In this document: piece after piece, positions 31,995 through 44,296 of the stretch
How the letters are laid out: every line of letters begins with the position of its first letter
Position numbering within the stretch: the stretch's first letter is position 1
Source: Clarkia xantiana subsp. parviflora
Taxonomy: Eukaryota; Streptophyta; Magnoliopsida; Myrtales; Onagraceae
Assembly: GCA_036873135.1 (NCBI GenBank)
Contig: JAPTYO010000015.1
Span: 16,967,683-17,031,682 of the forward strand
Direction of reading: 5' to 3'
Length of the DNA: 64,000 nt
The notes under the pieces: model-generated
What the model was told of the DNA's origin: nothing
The model's input: only the letters and a program-made list of their open reading frames with translations
Database searches by the model: none
Translations under genes and position numbers: made by a program

Positions 31995-32852
31995 TAGGCC
32001 TGTCAAAATTACCCGTGACCTGCAAACGACCCGCAAACGACCCGTTCACGGGTCGGGTACGGGTGGCCCTAATAACCAACGGGTCATTTACGGGTCAACC
32101 CGTTAATGACCCGTTAAGGTCGGGCCGGGTACGGGTTTAGGGTAATGACCCGTACCCGGCCCGTGACCCGTGTAATTTTTTTTTTTTTTGCTTATATTTT
32201 TAATTCCTAAATCTAAGTTAATTCTAAATTTCTAAATTCTAAGTTCTAACCCTAGCTCTCCTCCCGCTCGGAAGAAGACTCTGCAGCTCCAGCTCTCCTC
32301 CCGCTCGGCGCTCGGCACTGCAGGCGCTCCAGCTCTCCAGCTCTCCTCACCTAATCTCCGGCGGCACTCGGCAGGCGCTCCCGCTCTCCGGCTCTCCCTC
32401 TTTCGCTCTCCGGCACTCCGGCCACTGCTCTGCTCTTCGGCACTCCGGCCACTGCTCTGCTCTCCGGCACTCCGACCAGCTCTGCTCGACCTCGGCTTGG
32501 ACGTAACGTAAGGTAATTGAGTCTGAACTTTGTCTGATTTCTGTCTTCTGAAGTGCTAAGTGAATTTCAGGGCACAAGTTGCTTCATTGTGGAATAGAAG
32601 TAGATGCTATAAGACTATTGCTTCACACATCACTGTTTGTGCTGTAGTGCTGTGCGCGGTGCGCCTGTGCATTTTGCAGCTTTGCTGCATGTTGACCCGG
32701 GTCACGGGTCAGATCCGGATCAACCCGTGACCCGTGACCCCGGGTACGGGTCTGCGACCCCTGACCCGTGGTGACCCCCGGGTCAATCACGGGTCGGATG
32801 GTCGGTGACCCGCGGGTCACGGGTCACGGGTTGTGACCCGTTGACAGGCCTA
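31995..32852. mobile_element. hAT-like element with CT-rich internal segment
   Basis: Termini TAGGCCTGTCAA and its exact inverse, with TSD gttataag (31987-31994) / gttgtaag (32853-32860), 7 of 8 matching. The arms are packed with gacccg / cgggtca words in opposite orientations. The interior (32225-32620) is different in character: repeated ctctccggcactccggccac blocks followed by a possible 'aag/gtaattgagtctg' splice-donor-like end. This could be a captured piece of a host 5' UTR (inference). No transposase is present. Confidence 0.85.
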
Positions 32853-32860
32853 GTTGTAAG

Positions 32861-34399
32861 TCAGATGTCGATTGATAATGCATAAGAGATCAAAGATTCA
32901 TTCCCTTCCAAGCTGCTTATCACAAACTGCAATATATATTCAACAGAATTCTAATTTCATCCTGTCTTTATTTAAATGGGTTAACTCATTTTATAAGTTG
33001 ATCCATCCAAATTTAGTTGGGGACAGTTATCTTTAGCTAGTGCGGAGGGCACTTAGAATTGTGTTGATTTTGGTCTTAAATCTTAATTTTCCTATTGGAT
33101 CTTTGTAATATAAGTGTTTCCAATTTAATTAGTTCAACTTTCTTTTCTTTTTGTCCCATCAACTTTTTCATGTGAATGAATATATTTTTAAAACTCTTCC
33201 ACTATTTAGAGCATTTTGAGGACATTGTTGTCATAATAAGAAAAGTGGGGTGCATCGAGATGAGCTTGGAATGCTCTTTTCCTTTGTTGAAGCAAGAAAA
33301 AAAATATGTACCCTCTTACAAATAAATTCTAACAATTCCAAATGAATACCCTGAACCGATCCATTTTAAAAAGTTCGATGCAAATTCCGGTTTCAAACTG
33401 ATATGGGTACATTAAGTTAAGTTAAGGAACCGATTAGTATTGGTAATTTTCAATAATTTCTAAATTTACAGTACTCAAAATCACTCACCTCTTATATATA
33501 CACTAATGATATAAATTTGAAAAATATTAAATGAAAATACTAGCTCGTGCAAACGTAACTTCGATTCGAAAGCAAGATTTTGATGACAATGAATTTATTG
33601 CATACCATGTTACACATAAATAAGATAAGATCATAGTGTAAGTAACACGCTATCCATATATATTGCATGATGATGCATACAAACCTCTATCACATCAAAT
33701 ACAGTTGTAAAATTATCCATATTGGAAATTGGGGAAATTTCATTATGTGCACTTTTCAAAAGACCCCAATATGGAATTATGAAAGACGTGATAAGAGAAA
33801 GATTCATGATATGGTTGTGGAAATCTTCTAACTTAGACTTGTCCATAATACGATGACGTACGTTATGAAGACGACAAAGCCCAACTGATTTTTTTCTACC
33901 TTTATACTGATGATGGATGACAATGTATTTTTTTAGGGTTAATTACGAATGTTAATTTAGATTTACCCACTTGGACAATTTGCTAATTTACTTTTTTAAA
34001 TAATTTGTTAGTCGGTCCAAATTTTGTAAGTGGACAAATCGTTAGTCTAGTTAAAATGACCTGACAATTTAATTAATATAACCGAGTAAGCCATTTATTC
34101 ACTTACGAAACTTGAACTATTTTGTCAATAAAAAAAGTTGGGTTATTTAGTTGTCTGAGCGGCAAAACCTATGGTATAAATTGTTAAAAAAAAAAAAACT
34201 TGGTTAATAGTGAATTATTAAAGTGTAGTGCCTATATATTTTTTATGAGAAATGTTATAGAATATGAAATCCCAGCCGAAACTCAGATCAAGGAGTGTAA
34301 TTATTACACTAGCTGACAAAAGTAAATCTCTTTATAATATTATTACTTTTTGTTCCTAATATACCCTCGCGATATATATGAGAGATAGTGTTGTGTTTA
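32861..34399. other. Intergenic with one decayed TIR fragment
   Basis: AT-rich. 33939-34165 resembles a decayed GGGTTAATTA-type element (agggttaattacgaatg near 33938, inverse words near 34090-34150) but its ends are not definable. Nothing else is recognised. Confidence 0.4.
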
Positions 34400-34408
34400 T
34401 ATTTTCTA

Positions 34409-35073
34409 GGGTTAATTAGCAAATTGCTAGCCAAACTTTACATGAATGTGCAATTTGCTAGCTAAACTTTTTTTCGTAGCAAATTGCTAGCTGAACTTTC
34501 TATATTGTGCAAAAAGTTAGCTCCGTCAATTTTTCCATTAGTTTTGGATGGAAAATACTATCAAATATTGCTAAAAACACCCTTAAATTTTAGTATGATA
34601 ATATAAAGACATGATGTTTTATATAAAATCAAAATAACAAATAATAAATGTTAAAAAAATATATATTAAAGAAAAAACACACCTTAAAAATGCAAAAAAA
34701 TCATTTATTAAAATATTTTTAAAAATTCATAAAAACATACAATTTTAAAAATATTTAATTTTAATTTTTTGAACTTTGGGATTATATATTTAACTTATAT
34801 ATATTTTTTGTATAATATATATAATTATAAATTTTATTCGAGATTTATATATTTTTTATATAAAATTTGAGGTTATTTTACAATAACAGTAGAACTTTAG
34901 GGTATTTTTAGTAATTTTAGAAAGTATATTCCGTCCATAGTTAACGGAAAAATTGACGGAGCTAGCAATTTACACATTTGCAAAAGTTCAGCTAACGTTT
35001 TGCTACAAAAATAAATTCGGCTAGCAAATTGCACTTTTACAGAAAATTCAGCTAGCAATTTGGTAATTAACCC
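34409..35073. mobile_element. Mutator-like miniature element
   Basis: GGGTTAATTAGCAAATTGC at the left and the inverse (gctagcaatttggtaattaaccc) at the right, with TSD tattttcta (34400-34408) / tatttttta (35074-35082), 8 of 9 matching. The inverted repeats contain repeated 'caaattgctagc' and 'ctccgtcaatttttcc'. The core is AT-rich with no ORF. Confidence 0.85.
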
Positions 35074-35082
35074 TATTTTTTA

Positions 35083-35693
35083 TTTAAGGTTAAAAAATAA
35101 AACAAAGTATATGCATACGCGAGCTAATCATAAGAACTTTTATCTTGTTTTAAACAAAATCACTTAATTATAGTATACCACGAAGGTACTTTATTAACCG
35201 ATGCATAAAAGTATATATGTAGGTTCGGATTTGTTTATGATTAATAAAAACATGGTTGTCTTTTTATAGTTGTAAAGGGAAACCAACTTATGATGTTTGG
35301 GAATTGTTGCAAGTTTGCAACAAACCCATGTTATAATGTATGTATGATGAAAAATGCACCATGCATGAGAGATCAAGATGTCGCAAAATATACCCTTTAA
35401 TATTAATATTTCCCCATTCATTAAAGGAACGTGTTTTTGCATTGATTATATTTATTTGGGTTTAATTGTGCACATGCAGCTCCAGCTATAAAACCATTAA
35501 ATAGTTGTGTCTATTTATGTTAGAAAATTATTTAGACATGAGATTACTTTTCGTATCGTGTTAAAGAAATGAAAAAGACAATTATATTACTATTCATGTT
35601 TTCGTGTGTCAAAAACTCAACCCATAAAGCTGTTTTAAAGCATTAGATCAACCTATCCCATTTCAAAGATTAAATCAATATGTAACTATTTTA

Positions 35694-35744
<51 letters not shown>

Positions 35745-36676
35745 GTTGGTAGATTCCTTCTTGGGCCTGTAGGATCCACGTTTGGCCCATATCTTGAGAC
35801 CTACTATCCAAACATTCATGGTCTTATTGGATTGATGAGTGAGTAGTTTTGGAGTAGGGCTCCCAAATTCATATACAGTAATTGAATTATTTATTTATCT
35901 TGAAATATCTTGGCCGAAAAAAATATTTATCTTGAAATAGGTTTCAAATAATACCGCACAACCACGCATAAAATAAATATATGTTCTTGAAAATATATGA
36001 AAGAACAATAAAATAACGTGATAGTATGAACATAATAATACAAGGTGTTTTTTTTATTGTGTTTATGTTTAAATATCGCGACATGATACATGCATATGAA
36101 GTTGTGCAACGAATTCTAATTTTTCTAAATAAATCTTGATTAAGTTCTAATATCTCTAATTAGTTATTTGACTTTGAAGTCTAAGTTCATATTAAGGACT
36201 TGGGAAATTTCATGTATGAATTCATAGTTTGTATTATAAGAATTTCATTATTTTGATATTTTTTTTTAAGATCTTACATATGAACTATGTAACTTAAAAT
36301 AACACGATATGAACACGCTAAAATAAAAGTGTGTCGTGTTTGTTTTTGTAAACGTAATAAGTATTTTATTTTTATTTTTAAATCACGGGGTGTTCTAGGG
36401 AGGTCCCATCATGAGATTAGCACTGATATTGTGCTTGCTCTACATACATAATCAAACACAAATCCATAATATTACTTGAGGCGGAGGGGTATATTCAATA
36501 TTTTAAAGGTTCAAATCGAGAATAATTACACTTTTTAAGTTCAAAAGTACACCAAAATTGAGGGGGCAATTGCCCTCTCGCGCTCATGTAGTTTCATGTC
36601 TAGAATAATTTACACTCGAACTGGACTAGCTTATAAGAGGTAAAATATTTATCATAATGTTTTTTTTGCATATAAG
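35083..36676. other. Intergenic, AT-rich with an ATT microsatellite
   Basis: No gene is recognised. A perfect (ATT)n run covers about 35694-35743. Confidence 0.5.
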
Positions 36677-36681
36677 AAGTA

Positions 36682-36754
36682 TGTTATAATATAATATGTG
36701 ACACAAGCTATTATATAAGAGAGTATCTTCTCTCCGTTAAGTGGTACGCATGTC

Positions 36755-36820
<66 letters not shown>

Positions 36821-37146
36821 ATGGATATATTGGTCTAATATTGTTAAATGTGGGTTCTAAGGTTATAGTCCCGTTGATGGGACGACTAATATAACAATTA
36901 CTTATTTGCTGATTGGTCCCATACTTGGCCAAATAAATTCAAGGGCCTGCAACCATCTAAGCATCCCGTGAAAATCTGAATTTTTTGGCACAAATGAGAA
37001 GACTGACGGCGCTCTAATTCTCTTGCGACATCAACGACATCTGACCCGGATTTTTTTTATTGTCTCGATTTAGTTTTGGCAGGAGGTATGTAATTCTCCC
37101 GCTGCGTTGTTTCTAGTAATCACATGTTAAATCTATTTTACTTATA
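36682..37146 (+). repeat. COPIA-A 5' LTR
   Basis: About 465 bp, including a long (AT)n microsatellite at about 36760-36817 that the 3' LTR lacks. Its end (tctattttacttata) is set by comparison with the 3' LTR end (tctattttatttaca). Confidence 0.8.
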
Positions 37147-37161
37147 TGAGGCATCAGAGCA
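37147..37161 (+). other. COPIA-A primer-binding site (decayed)
   Basis: tgaggcatcagagca directly follows the LTR and resembles the usual copia TGGTATCAGAGC complementary to initiator tRNA-Met, with two changes. Confidence 0.55.
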
Positions 37162-37189
37162 CAAAAGACAGCACAAACCACCAATTAAC

Positions 37190-37680
37190 ACAGGTGGCAG
37201 CAAGCTGAAATATTTCTTTTGCAAGAAGAAAGGCCGTCTAAAGAAACACTGCCATAAATACAAAAAAATGGCTTCAAAAGCGAGGTATTAATGTTTGTTA
37301 GTATCATCAATCTTTATATGTTGTAGCTCCTAAAAATATATGGTGGATTGAGGTTTTACAACCCATATTATGAATATCATGCAAGGCTTTCTCAATCTAA
37401 GGAATCCAACAAGTGAGAAGATTGTCTATTCAGGCAATAAATGAAGCTCTCAAGTCGTTTGTTGGAACTTTTAGAATAATTTTGTCATTAGGATTTACTT
37501 TAAATTTTCATAAAGTTTTTTATGTACCAGACTTTTCTAGAAATTTGGTCTCAGTTTATAAACTTGATTTAGATGATTATAATTTTTTATTCAATATATG
37601 TTTGATTATTTGTAAAAATGATGATTTGGTATGTTCAAGTGTTTTGTTGATGATCTTTTTAAACTTGAAGTAAGTCTCGA
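37190..37680 (+). pseudogene. COPIA-A gag zinc knuckle and protease remnant
   Basis: KYFFCKKKGRLKKHCHKYKK near 37207-37266 is a retroviral CCHC knuckle with the His position changed to Arg. Downstream reads THIMNIMQGFLNLRNPT, and KVFYVPDFSRNLVSVYKLD (about 37508-37567) is the conserved protease-to-integrase linker of copia Pol. The protease Asp-Thr-Gly box is not found, and stops and frameshifts separate the pieces. Confidence 0.75.
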
Positions 37681-37792
37681 CTATGAACAAAGTTATTTAT
37701 GCATGAATGTTGAATCATGTATTAAAAGAAGCCTTGTTGATGAATTCGTTTTTACGTACTTTGGCATCAGAGATTATGTCACTTGATGTGGA

Positions 37793-39870
37793 AGATTTTG
37801 AAGTGTCAGATTTTTCCGTGCGAATATAGGTTTTTATGCAGAAACGATGATCTGAGCAAGACCATTATTATAAGGTTTGACGTTTTTCGTCAAAATTCAT
37901 TTGTCTAGAGGGTCAAAATTACAATTTTATGTTTCTTCGGGTCTTTTTTGCAATTTTTCGATTTTGCTTGTATTAAGTTGTTAATTTCGGATTTCTTATA
38001 TGATTAGGGTTTTTTTTAGTATTAAAATGCTGTTAGCCGTTGTTTACATTCAGATTATTGATTAATGAAAAAAATTGATGTTTTCTTCAACAGTGCGTCA
38101 ATGCTTCAGCATTCTTCTGAATCAACGAATTTTTGTACCTATATCCAACAAATTCTCGGCATTCCCCTTGAATCAAAGAGTTTTTGTCCCATCTATCTCC
38201 ATCGCGCTGCATCAGATTGGTATTAGAGCCTATTCGGTCTTGCGTGATGTCGTTCCTTGATTGGTTAGCACCAGATTTTACCAAAACTGCTATTGTTTTT
38301 GATAATCCAATCTATGTTGACTACGCCTTCGACGACGATGTCACAACGATGATACAACATCATCCCACCTTCCGTGATTTTGAATTCATTCTTTCCCTGA
38401 CCGCCAAGAGCGACTTCGAAGGTCTCTTGACAAGCAATTCCGGGTATGAGCCACAAGGTAAATCGACCCCAATATCGGCACCCAAACCACACTCGAACAC
38501 TGCTCTACGTGAAAATTTTATGATGTTGTGGCTGAGAGTGTTCTTATTCCTGTCTTCTTTGTGCAAGATTCGAAGGCGAATCTTCTATTCCCCGGAGAGA
38601 ATGATGTGGAAGATTTTAAAGTGTCGGATTTTGCCGTGCGAATATAGGTTTTTATGAAAAAATGACGATCTGAGCAAGACCCATTAACCCAAGGTTTGAC
38701 ATTTTTCCAGCCAAATTCATTCGTCTAGAGGGTCAAAATTACAGTTTTATGTTTCTTCGGGTTTTTTTTTTTGCAATTTTCGGTTTTGCTTGTATTAAGT
38801 TGTTAATTTCTAATTTCTCATAGGGTTAGGTTTTTTGTTTTCAGTATTAAAATGTTTTTAGCCTTCGTTTACATTCAGAATATTGATTAATGAAAAAAAA
38901 AATCGAGGTTTTCCTCAACAAAGCGTCAATTCTTCGACATTCTTCCGAATCAACGAATTTTTGCGCCTCTTTCCAACAAATTCTCAGCATTCCCCTTGAA
39001 TCGATGATTTTTTGTCCCAGCTATCCCCATCACGCTGCATTAGATTGTTATCAGAGCCTATTCGGTTATGCTCCGTTCCTTGATTGGTTAGCACCAGATC
39101 TTACAAGAGCTGCTACTGTTTTTGATAATCCAGTCTAAGATGACTACGACGACGATGATGACTTCACAACGATGATACACCATCATCTCACCTTCCGTGA
39201 TTCTGAATTCATCATTTTTTCGACTGCCAGGAGCGACTTCGAAGGCCTCTTGACCTGCGATTCCAGATATAAGCCACAAGGTAAATCAACCCCAATGTCG
39301 GCACCCATACCATAATCGAACACCGCTTTACGTGAAATTTTTATGATGCTGTGGTTGGGAGTGTTCTTCTTCATGCTTCCTATTACTGGCCTTCATTGCG
39401 TAAGATTCGATGGCGAATCTTCTCTTCCCCAGAGAGAATGATGTTGAAGATTTTGCCGTGGGAATATAGGTTTTTATGCAGAACTGGCGATCTGAGAAAG
39501 ACCCATAATTATGGTGTTTGACGTTTTTTGGCCAAATTCATTCGTCTAGAGGGTCAAAATTACAGTTTTATGTTTCTTCGGGTCTTTTTTGCAATTTTCG
39601 ATTTTGCTTGTATTAAGTTGTTAATTTCGGATTTCTCATAGGGTTAGGGTTTTTTTTATTTTAGTATTAAAATTCTATTAACTTTCGTTTACATTCAGAT
39701 TATTGACTAATGAAAAAAATCGAGGTTTTCCTCAACACTGCGTCAATTCTTCGGCATTCTTCTGAATCAACGATTTTTTGCGCCTATATCCAACAAATTC
39801 TCGGTTTTCCCCTTGAATCAACGAGTTTTTTTCTCATCTATCCCCATCACGCTGCATCATCACGCCTCTT
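37793..39870 (+). repeat. ~820-bp tandem array with a primer-binding-site-like motif
   Basis: Units begin gaagatttt(g/a)aagtgtc at 37793 and 38612 and a third, shortened unit begins near 39447. Each contains a pyrimidine-rich block (ttatgtttcttcgggt), aatcaacgaatttttg(t/c)(a/g)cc, catc(g/a)cgctgcatcaga, then TTGGTATTAGAGCC (unit 1) or TTGTTATCAGAGCC (unit 2), and then an open frame starting MSFLDWLAPDFTK in unit 1. This looks like LTR end + initiator-Met primer site + leader/gag start of a different retroelement, amplified in tandem between COPIA-A protease and integrase. I do not recognise the encoded sequence. Confidence 0.75.
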
Positions 39871-40560
39871 TGGAGAGAATTAACAAGTTAGTAAAGGATG
39901 AAGTCATACAAACTCTAGACGACACTAACTTTGGTCCATGCATGTCTTTTATAAAGGGAAATTAGAAGAATTCACAAGGTTCTAGAAGGATAGAGTCTTA
40001 CAAACTTTAGACGACACTAACTTTGGTCCATGTGTGTCTTGCATAAAGGGAAATTGGAAGAATTCACAAGGTTTTAGAAGGAGTAATGAGATTCTTGAAA
40101 TCATACATACATATATTTGTGGAACGTTTTCCACTCTATGTTTTAATGGCCCGAGGCATTTTATCTCTTTAATAGATGACTATTCCATATTCATGTATCA
40201 TTATCTTCTGAATGAAAAAGTGAAAGCACTTGATGCTTTCAAATCATTTAAGGCAGAAGTAGATAAACAAAAGGAAAAGAACATTAAAATAGTTCGTTCC
40301 GATTGGGATGGAGAATATTATGGAAGGTATACAGAAAATGGGCAAATGAGAATGTATTATAGCACAATATACCATGCTTAGAACACCACAACAATCTGAA
40401 TAGGGTTTCATTCAAGTCGTCACTAAAACGCCATTTGAAATATGAAATGGATGAAAACCTAGTTTAAATCATTTTCGTGTTTGGGATTGTTCGGCTGAAG
40501 TAAGGAATTTATAATCCTCACCTAAAGAAAATAGATCTTAGAATAGTAAGCGACTTATTT
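39870..40560 (+). pseudogene. COPIA-A integrase remnant
   Basis: The pre-integrase text (ERINKLVKDEVIQTLDDTNF, CIKGN) is followed by LEIIHTYICGTF, where the first catalytic Asp has become Tyr. Then come SLIDDYSIFMYHYLLNEK and IKIVRSDWDGEYYG with the second Asp kept. A 94-bp piece around the first CIKGN is tandemly duplicated (caaactctagacgac at 39909, caaactttagacgac at 40003). Inactive. Confidence 0.8.
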
Positions 40561-40859
40561 ATTGGCTATTTGTTGAACTCAAAAGGTTATAAATTTTATT
40601 GACATTCCCATTAACCTAGAATAGTATAAGCAAATAAGGCGAAGTTTCTTGGGGAAGTTGGACCTAGTGGGAGTACCACATCTCATATATTTGAATTTAA
40701 TGAATTAAGAGAACAACCTATGTTGCATGTTTTACGTTTACCTGCATTGAGTCATCACTCAGTTAATGATGGGCAGCAGATATATGAAGAACAAGTAAAT
40801 TAATAACAAGTTGTTTATGAGGACGAGGTCCAACCACAAGAAGCATAACCGTTACATCG

Positions 40860-42570
40860 AGAACCACAAGTAATTGACCATTGCATCAAGATCTACCGGT
40901 TCCCATTGAGAACGCAGAACTAGTTGAATTAAGGAGATGCTCAAGAGCTCTGAAACCTGTAACTTTTACTGACCATATTGTATACCTTGCAGAATATGAC
41001 TATGATGTCGGAACTAATGATGATTCTATTAAATTTTCACAAGCCATCACTAAAGAGGATTCCCAATTGTGGTTTGATGCCATGAAAGATGAGCTAGAAT
41101 ATATGGCCACGAACAATGTCCGGGATCTCGTCGAATTACCTGAAGGGGCGAAAGCCATCATTTACAAGTGAGTCTATAAGACTAAAAGAGATGCTTCTAG
41201 TAATTTCGAGTGATATAAGGTCAGTGTCGTGGCTAAGGAATTTGCTCAAAAGGAGGGCATTGATTATAAGGAAACCTTCTCTCCAATCTGTACGAAGGAT
41301 TATCTATGGATTGTTATGGTTTTGGTGGCTCATTTTGATTTTGAATTACACCAAATGGACGTGAAAACTGCGTTTCTTAATGGCGATCTTAAATAAGAGG
41401 TATATATGAAGCAACCTGAATGTTTTAATAATGGTAGTCAAAGGGTTTGCAGGTTAAAGAAATCCATATATGGACTAAATCAAGCATCCCGCCAATGGTA
41501 TTTAAAGTTCCATGAAATCATCACATCCTTTTTGGATATATCGAGAACATAGCTAATGAATGCATATACCTTAAGGTTAGTGGAAGCAAGTTAATATTTT
41601 TAGTCTTATATGTGGCTGATATTTTGCTTACTAGTAGTGATTTGGGGTTGTTACATGATATTAAACGTTCCCTCTCTAGCCATTTTGAGATGAAAGATTT
41701 AGGTGAAGCTTCTTATGTCATAGGCATAGACATTCACATATATAGAAAAATGAGATTTTTAGGTTTATCTCAGAAGGCTTACATTGAAAATTGTTAGAGA
41801 GATTTGCATGAAAGGATCGTAGATCATGCACAACTCCCATATACAAGGGTGATACATTTCACGATAGGCAATCACCAAAGAATGAATTGGAGTCAAAGCG
41901 AATGAAGGACATTCCATATGGAATTTTAGTTGAGAGTCGTATGTATGCTCATGTTTGCACCAGGCCTGATATATGTTTTGTGCTTGGATTACTGGAACGC
42001 TTCCTAAGAAATCCAGGATATCCTCATTGGCAAGCTGCAAAGAGAGTCTTAAGATGCTTACAAGAAACCAATTATTACATGCTGACCTATCGACACTAGG
42101 ACCAATTGAAAGTTGTAGGTTATTCAGACTCTCGCTTGATAGGCTGCGTAGATTCCATGAAGTCCACATCATGATAAATTTTTCTTCTCGTTGGAGGAGT
42201 GTGTAATAAAAAATAGTTGCCGGATCTACTATGGAAGCGGAGTTCACTGCTTGCTATGGAGTGACAAAGCAGACCCTATGGTTAAAGAATTTCATCTGGA
42301 GTCTATATGTTGTCGATATTATAGAGAGACCAATACAAATTTATGCGACAATTCAGTCGCGGTGCAGTTTTCCAGAAACAATAAGAGTACTAGCAGTAAC
42401 ATACATATCGATATTAAGTACCTCACGGTGATGGATAATGTTAAGAAGAATTTTGTGCATATTGAACACTGCGGAACATAGGTGATGTTAGCAGATCCCA
42501 TGACAAAGGGTTTACCAGTAAATAAGTTTCAAAGTCATGTTGAAAGCATGTATGTTATAAAGTTATAGTT
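40860..42570 (+). pseudogene. COPIA-A reverse transcriptase and RNase H remnant
   Basis: Recognisable in order: RRCSRALKPVTFTDHIVY, LWFDAMKDELEYMATN, VVAKEFAQKEGIDYKETFSP, LHQMDVKTAFLNGDLK, RLKKSIYGLNQASRQWY, LYVADILLTSSD, GEASYVIGIDIH, then RNase H with NIHIDIKYLTVMD and VMLADPMTKGLPVNKF. The RT active site reads YVAD, so the first catalytic Asp of the YVDD pair is lost. Many stops and frameshifts are present. Confidence 0.88.
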
Positions 42571-43139
42571 ATTTATGATATTATTCATTATTTCAGCTGT
42601 ATTTCATACATTAGTTTGTCTGCAGAAAATAAGAACAAATTTTTCCCGTCTTATGTGCATATGAAGTTTTTTTTTTGAAGTTCGTAGAATATAAATTGGA
42701 CCTAAAGTTTTCCTAAGGTATTTATTTCAGAGATATTGTGTAGCGTGACTTGTGGAAGAGAAGTACTAGCCTATACAAATCGGTATAACCGCCATGTCTC
42801 ATATGTAGTGACACTGGGAAAGTGGGAGGTTCTCACAATACAGATAATGTTATTTATTAGTCATATTAAAAGGTGACCAATTTTTTTTTGTATGTTCCAT
42901 TGAACTAAATGGGAGAATGTTAGAATATAATATGTGACACAATTTATTATATGAAAGACTAACTTCTCTGTTAAATGGTTCACTTGTCACACACAAGCAT
43001 ATATATATTATGGATAAATTGATCTAATACTCTAATATGTGGGTTCAAAGACTATAGTCCAGTTGATAAGAAGACTAATATAATAATTACCTATTTGTTT
43101 AATTGGTCCCTGAAAAAAAAAAAATCAAGGGCCTACCAC

Positions 43140-43787
43140 TAGGGATGGCAACGGGTCTCGGGGCCCCGCTGACCCGCGGGGCCCCGACCCGGTTTTGACC
43201 CGCCGACCCGCCGACCCGCGGGTCACGGGTCGGGTCCGGGGCGGGTCGGGCTCGGGTCGGGGCGGGTCCGGGTCTAGAGACCCGGGGCCCCGTAGACCCG
43301 CCCCGAAATCCATATGTATATAATTTTTTTTTTTTTAATTTTTTTATATTAATATGATCTAACATTTAATAAAAAAATATGGTTAATATAGTACCTATAT
43401 AAATAACATGGACCAAATAGATTTATATTTAGATTATTAGGATTTGTTAATTTGGTGTTTGGATTTAAATTTGTATTTGTAATGAATTTGATGTGTTTGT
43501 TGTTTATATTTGATTGATGTTAGATTTATGTTTTGAATTTATATATAATGTAATATTTTGACAAAAAAAAATTGTATTTAATATTGAAAAGTTAAAAAAA
43601 AAAAAAAAAAAAAATTGTTCATATGACGGGGCGGGTCGGGGCCCCGCGGGTCGACCCGTGGGATTGTTGACCCGACCCGACCCGACCCGAAAGGCCCATT
43701 TGGCCGGGGCCGGGTCAGCCAGGCCGACCCGCGGGGCGGGTCCGGGGCTGCAAAAACCCGCCCCGACCCGCCCCGTTGCCATCCCTA
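43140..43787. mobile_element. hAT-like element, TAGGGATGGCAACGGG family, copy 1
   Basis: TAGGGATGGCAACGGGTC at the left and its inverse (ccgttgccatcccta) at the right, with a perfect 8-bp TSD cctaccac (43132-43139 and 43788-43795). The arms are rich in gacccg / gcgggtc, the core is AT-rich with a long A-run, and there is no transposase. The second copy is at 49644-50261. Confidence 0.93.
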
Positions 43788-43934
43788 CCTACCACCACCT
43801 AAGTATCCGTGAAAATCTGATTTTTTTTTTTTTTTGGCACCAGTGAGAAAATTGACAGCGCTCCAATTCTCATACGATATAAAAAAATCTGATCATGATT
43901 CTTCCGATTCGTCTCCATCTAATCATGGTAGAAG

Positions 43935-44113
43935 GAGAAATTCTCCGGTACATCGAATCTAACACGTGGATCTGATGTGGTGGCCCATCAGCCAATCAGA
44001 AGACGACATCTGTCAAAATTAACCTGACACGTGTACAGTTGTCGTCTTCTGATTGGCTGATGGGCCACCACATCGGATCCACGTGTTGGATCTGATGTAC
44101 CGGAGAATTTCTC
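43935..44113. mobile_element. 179-bp foldback element
   Basis: A near-perfect palindrome from GAGAAATTCTCCGGTACATC to its inverse, with internal arms (atcagccaatcagaagacga / tcgtcttctgattggctgat). It is flanked by the 10-bp direct repeat atggtagaag (43925-43934 and 44114-44123). Same length and terminal decamer as the element at 46763-46941. Mutator-like affiliation is inferred. Confidence 0.88.
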
Positions 44114-44296
44114 ATGGTAGAAGGTATGTAATTCTTCAACTACATTGTTTTTAGTAACCACATGGTAATTCTATTTTATTATTTTTTTTACCGTATAATT
44201 CTATTTTATTTACAAGGTAAAATTGACAATAAAGTTTTTTTTGTTAACAGAAGAAGTGTTGAACGATACATTTTCTATTTCATACGTTTTCGTATT

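Larger units (their letters stand above)
36682..44214 (+). mobile_element. COPIA-A: decayed Ty1/copia retrotransposon
   Basis: The LTRs start TGTTA(T/G)AATATAATATGTGACACAA and are flanked by aagta (36677-36681) and aggta (44215-44219), 4 of 5 matching. Plus-strand order: 5' LTR, PBS-like site, gag zinc knuckle, protease region, an unrelated repeat array, integrase, RT, RNase H, PPT (aaatgggagaa), 3' LTR. Integrase-before-RT order identifies Ty1/copia. The N-terminal part of gag is missing and pol has many stops. Two DNA elements sit in the 3' LTR. Confidence 0.88.
42918..44214 (+). repeat. COPIA-A 3' LTR, interrupted by two DNA elements
   Basis: The LTR starts TGTTAGAATATAATATG after the polypurine tract. 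Without the hAT element (43140-43787) and the foldback element (43935-44113) and their TSDs it would be about 450 bp. Its last 50 bp repeat 'aattctattttatt' twice. Confidence 0.8.

Noticed and set aside
36760..36817. Long AT dinucleotide run that could be taken for an origin or matrix attachment site
   Set aside because: It is a microsatellite expansion inside the COPIA-A 5' LTR. The 3' LTR has only a short equivalent.
43099..43846. Frames rich in Pro/Arg/Gly such as those around 43125-43365 and 43504-43846
   Set aside because: Produced by gacccg repeats in hAT element arms; the same frames occur in the second copy at 49.5-50.3 kb.
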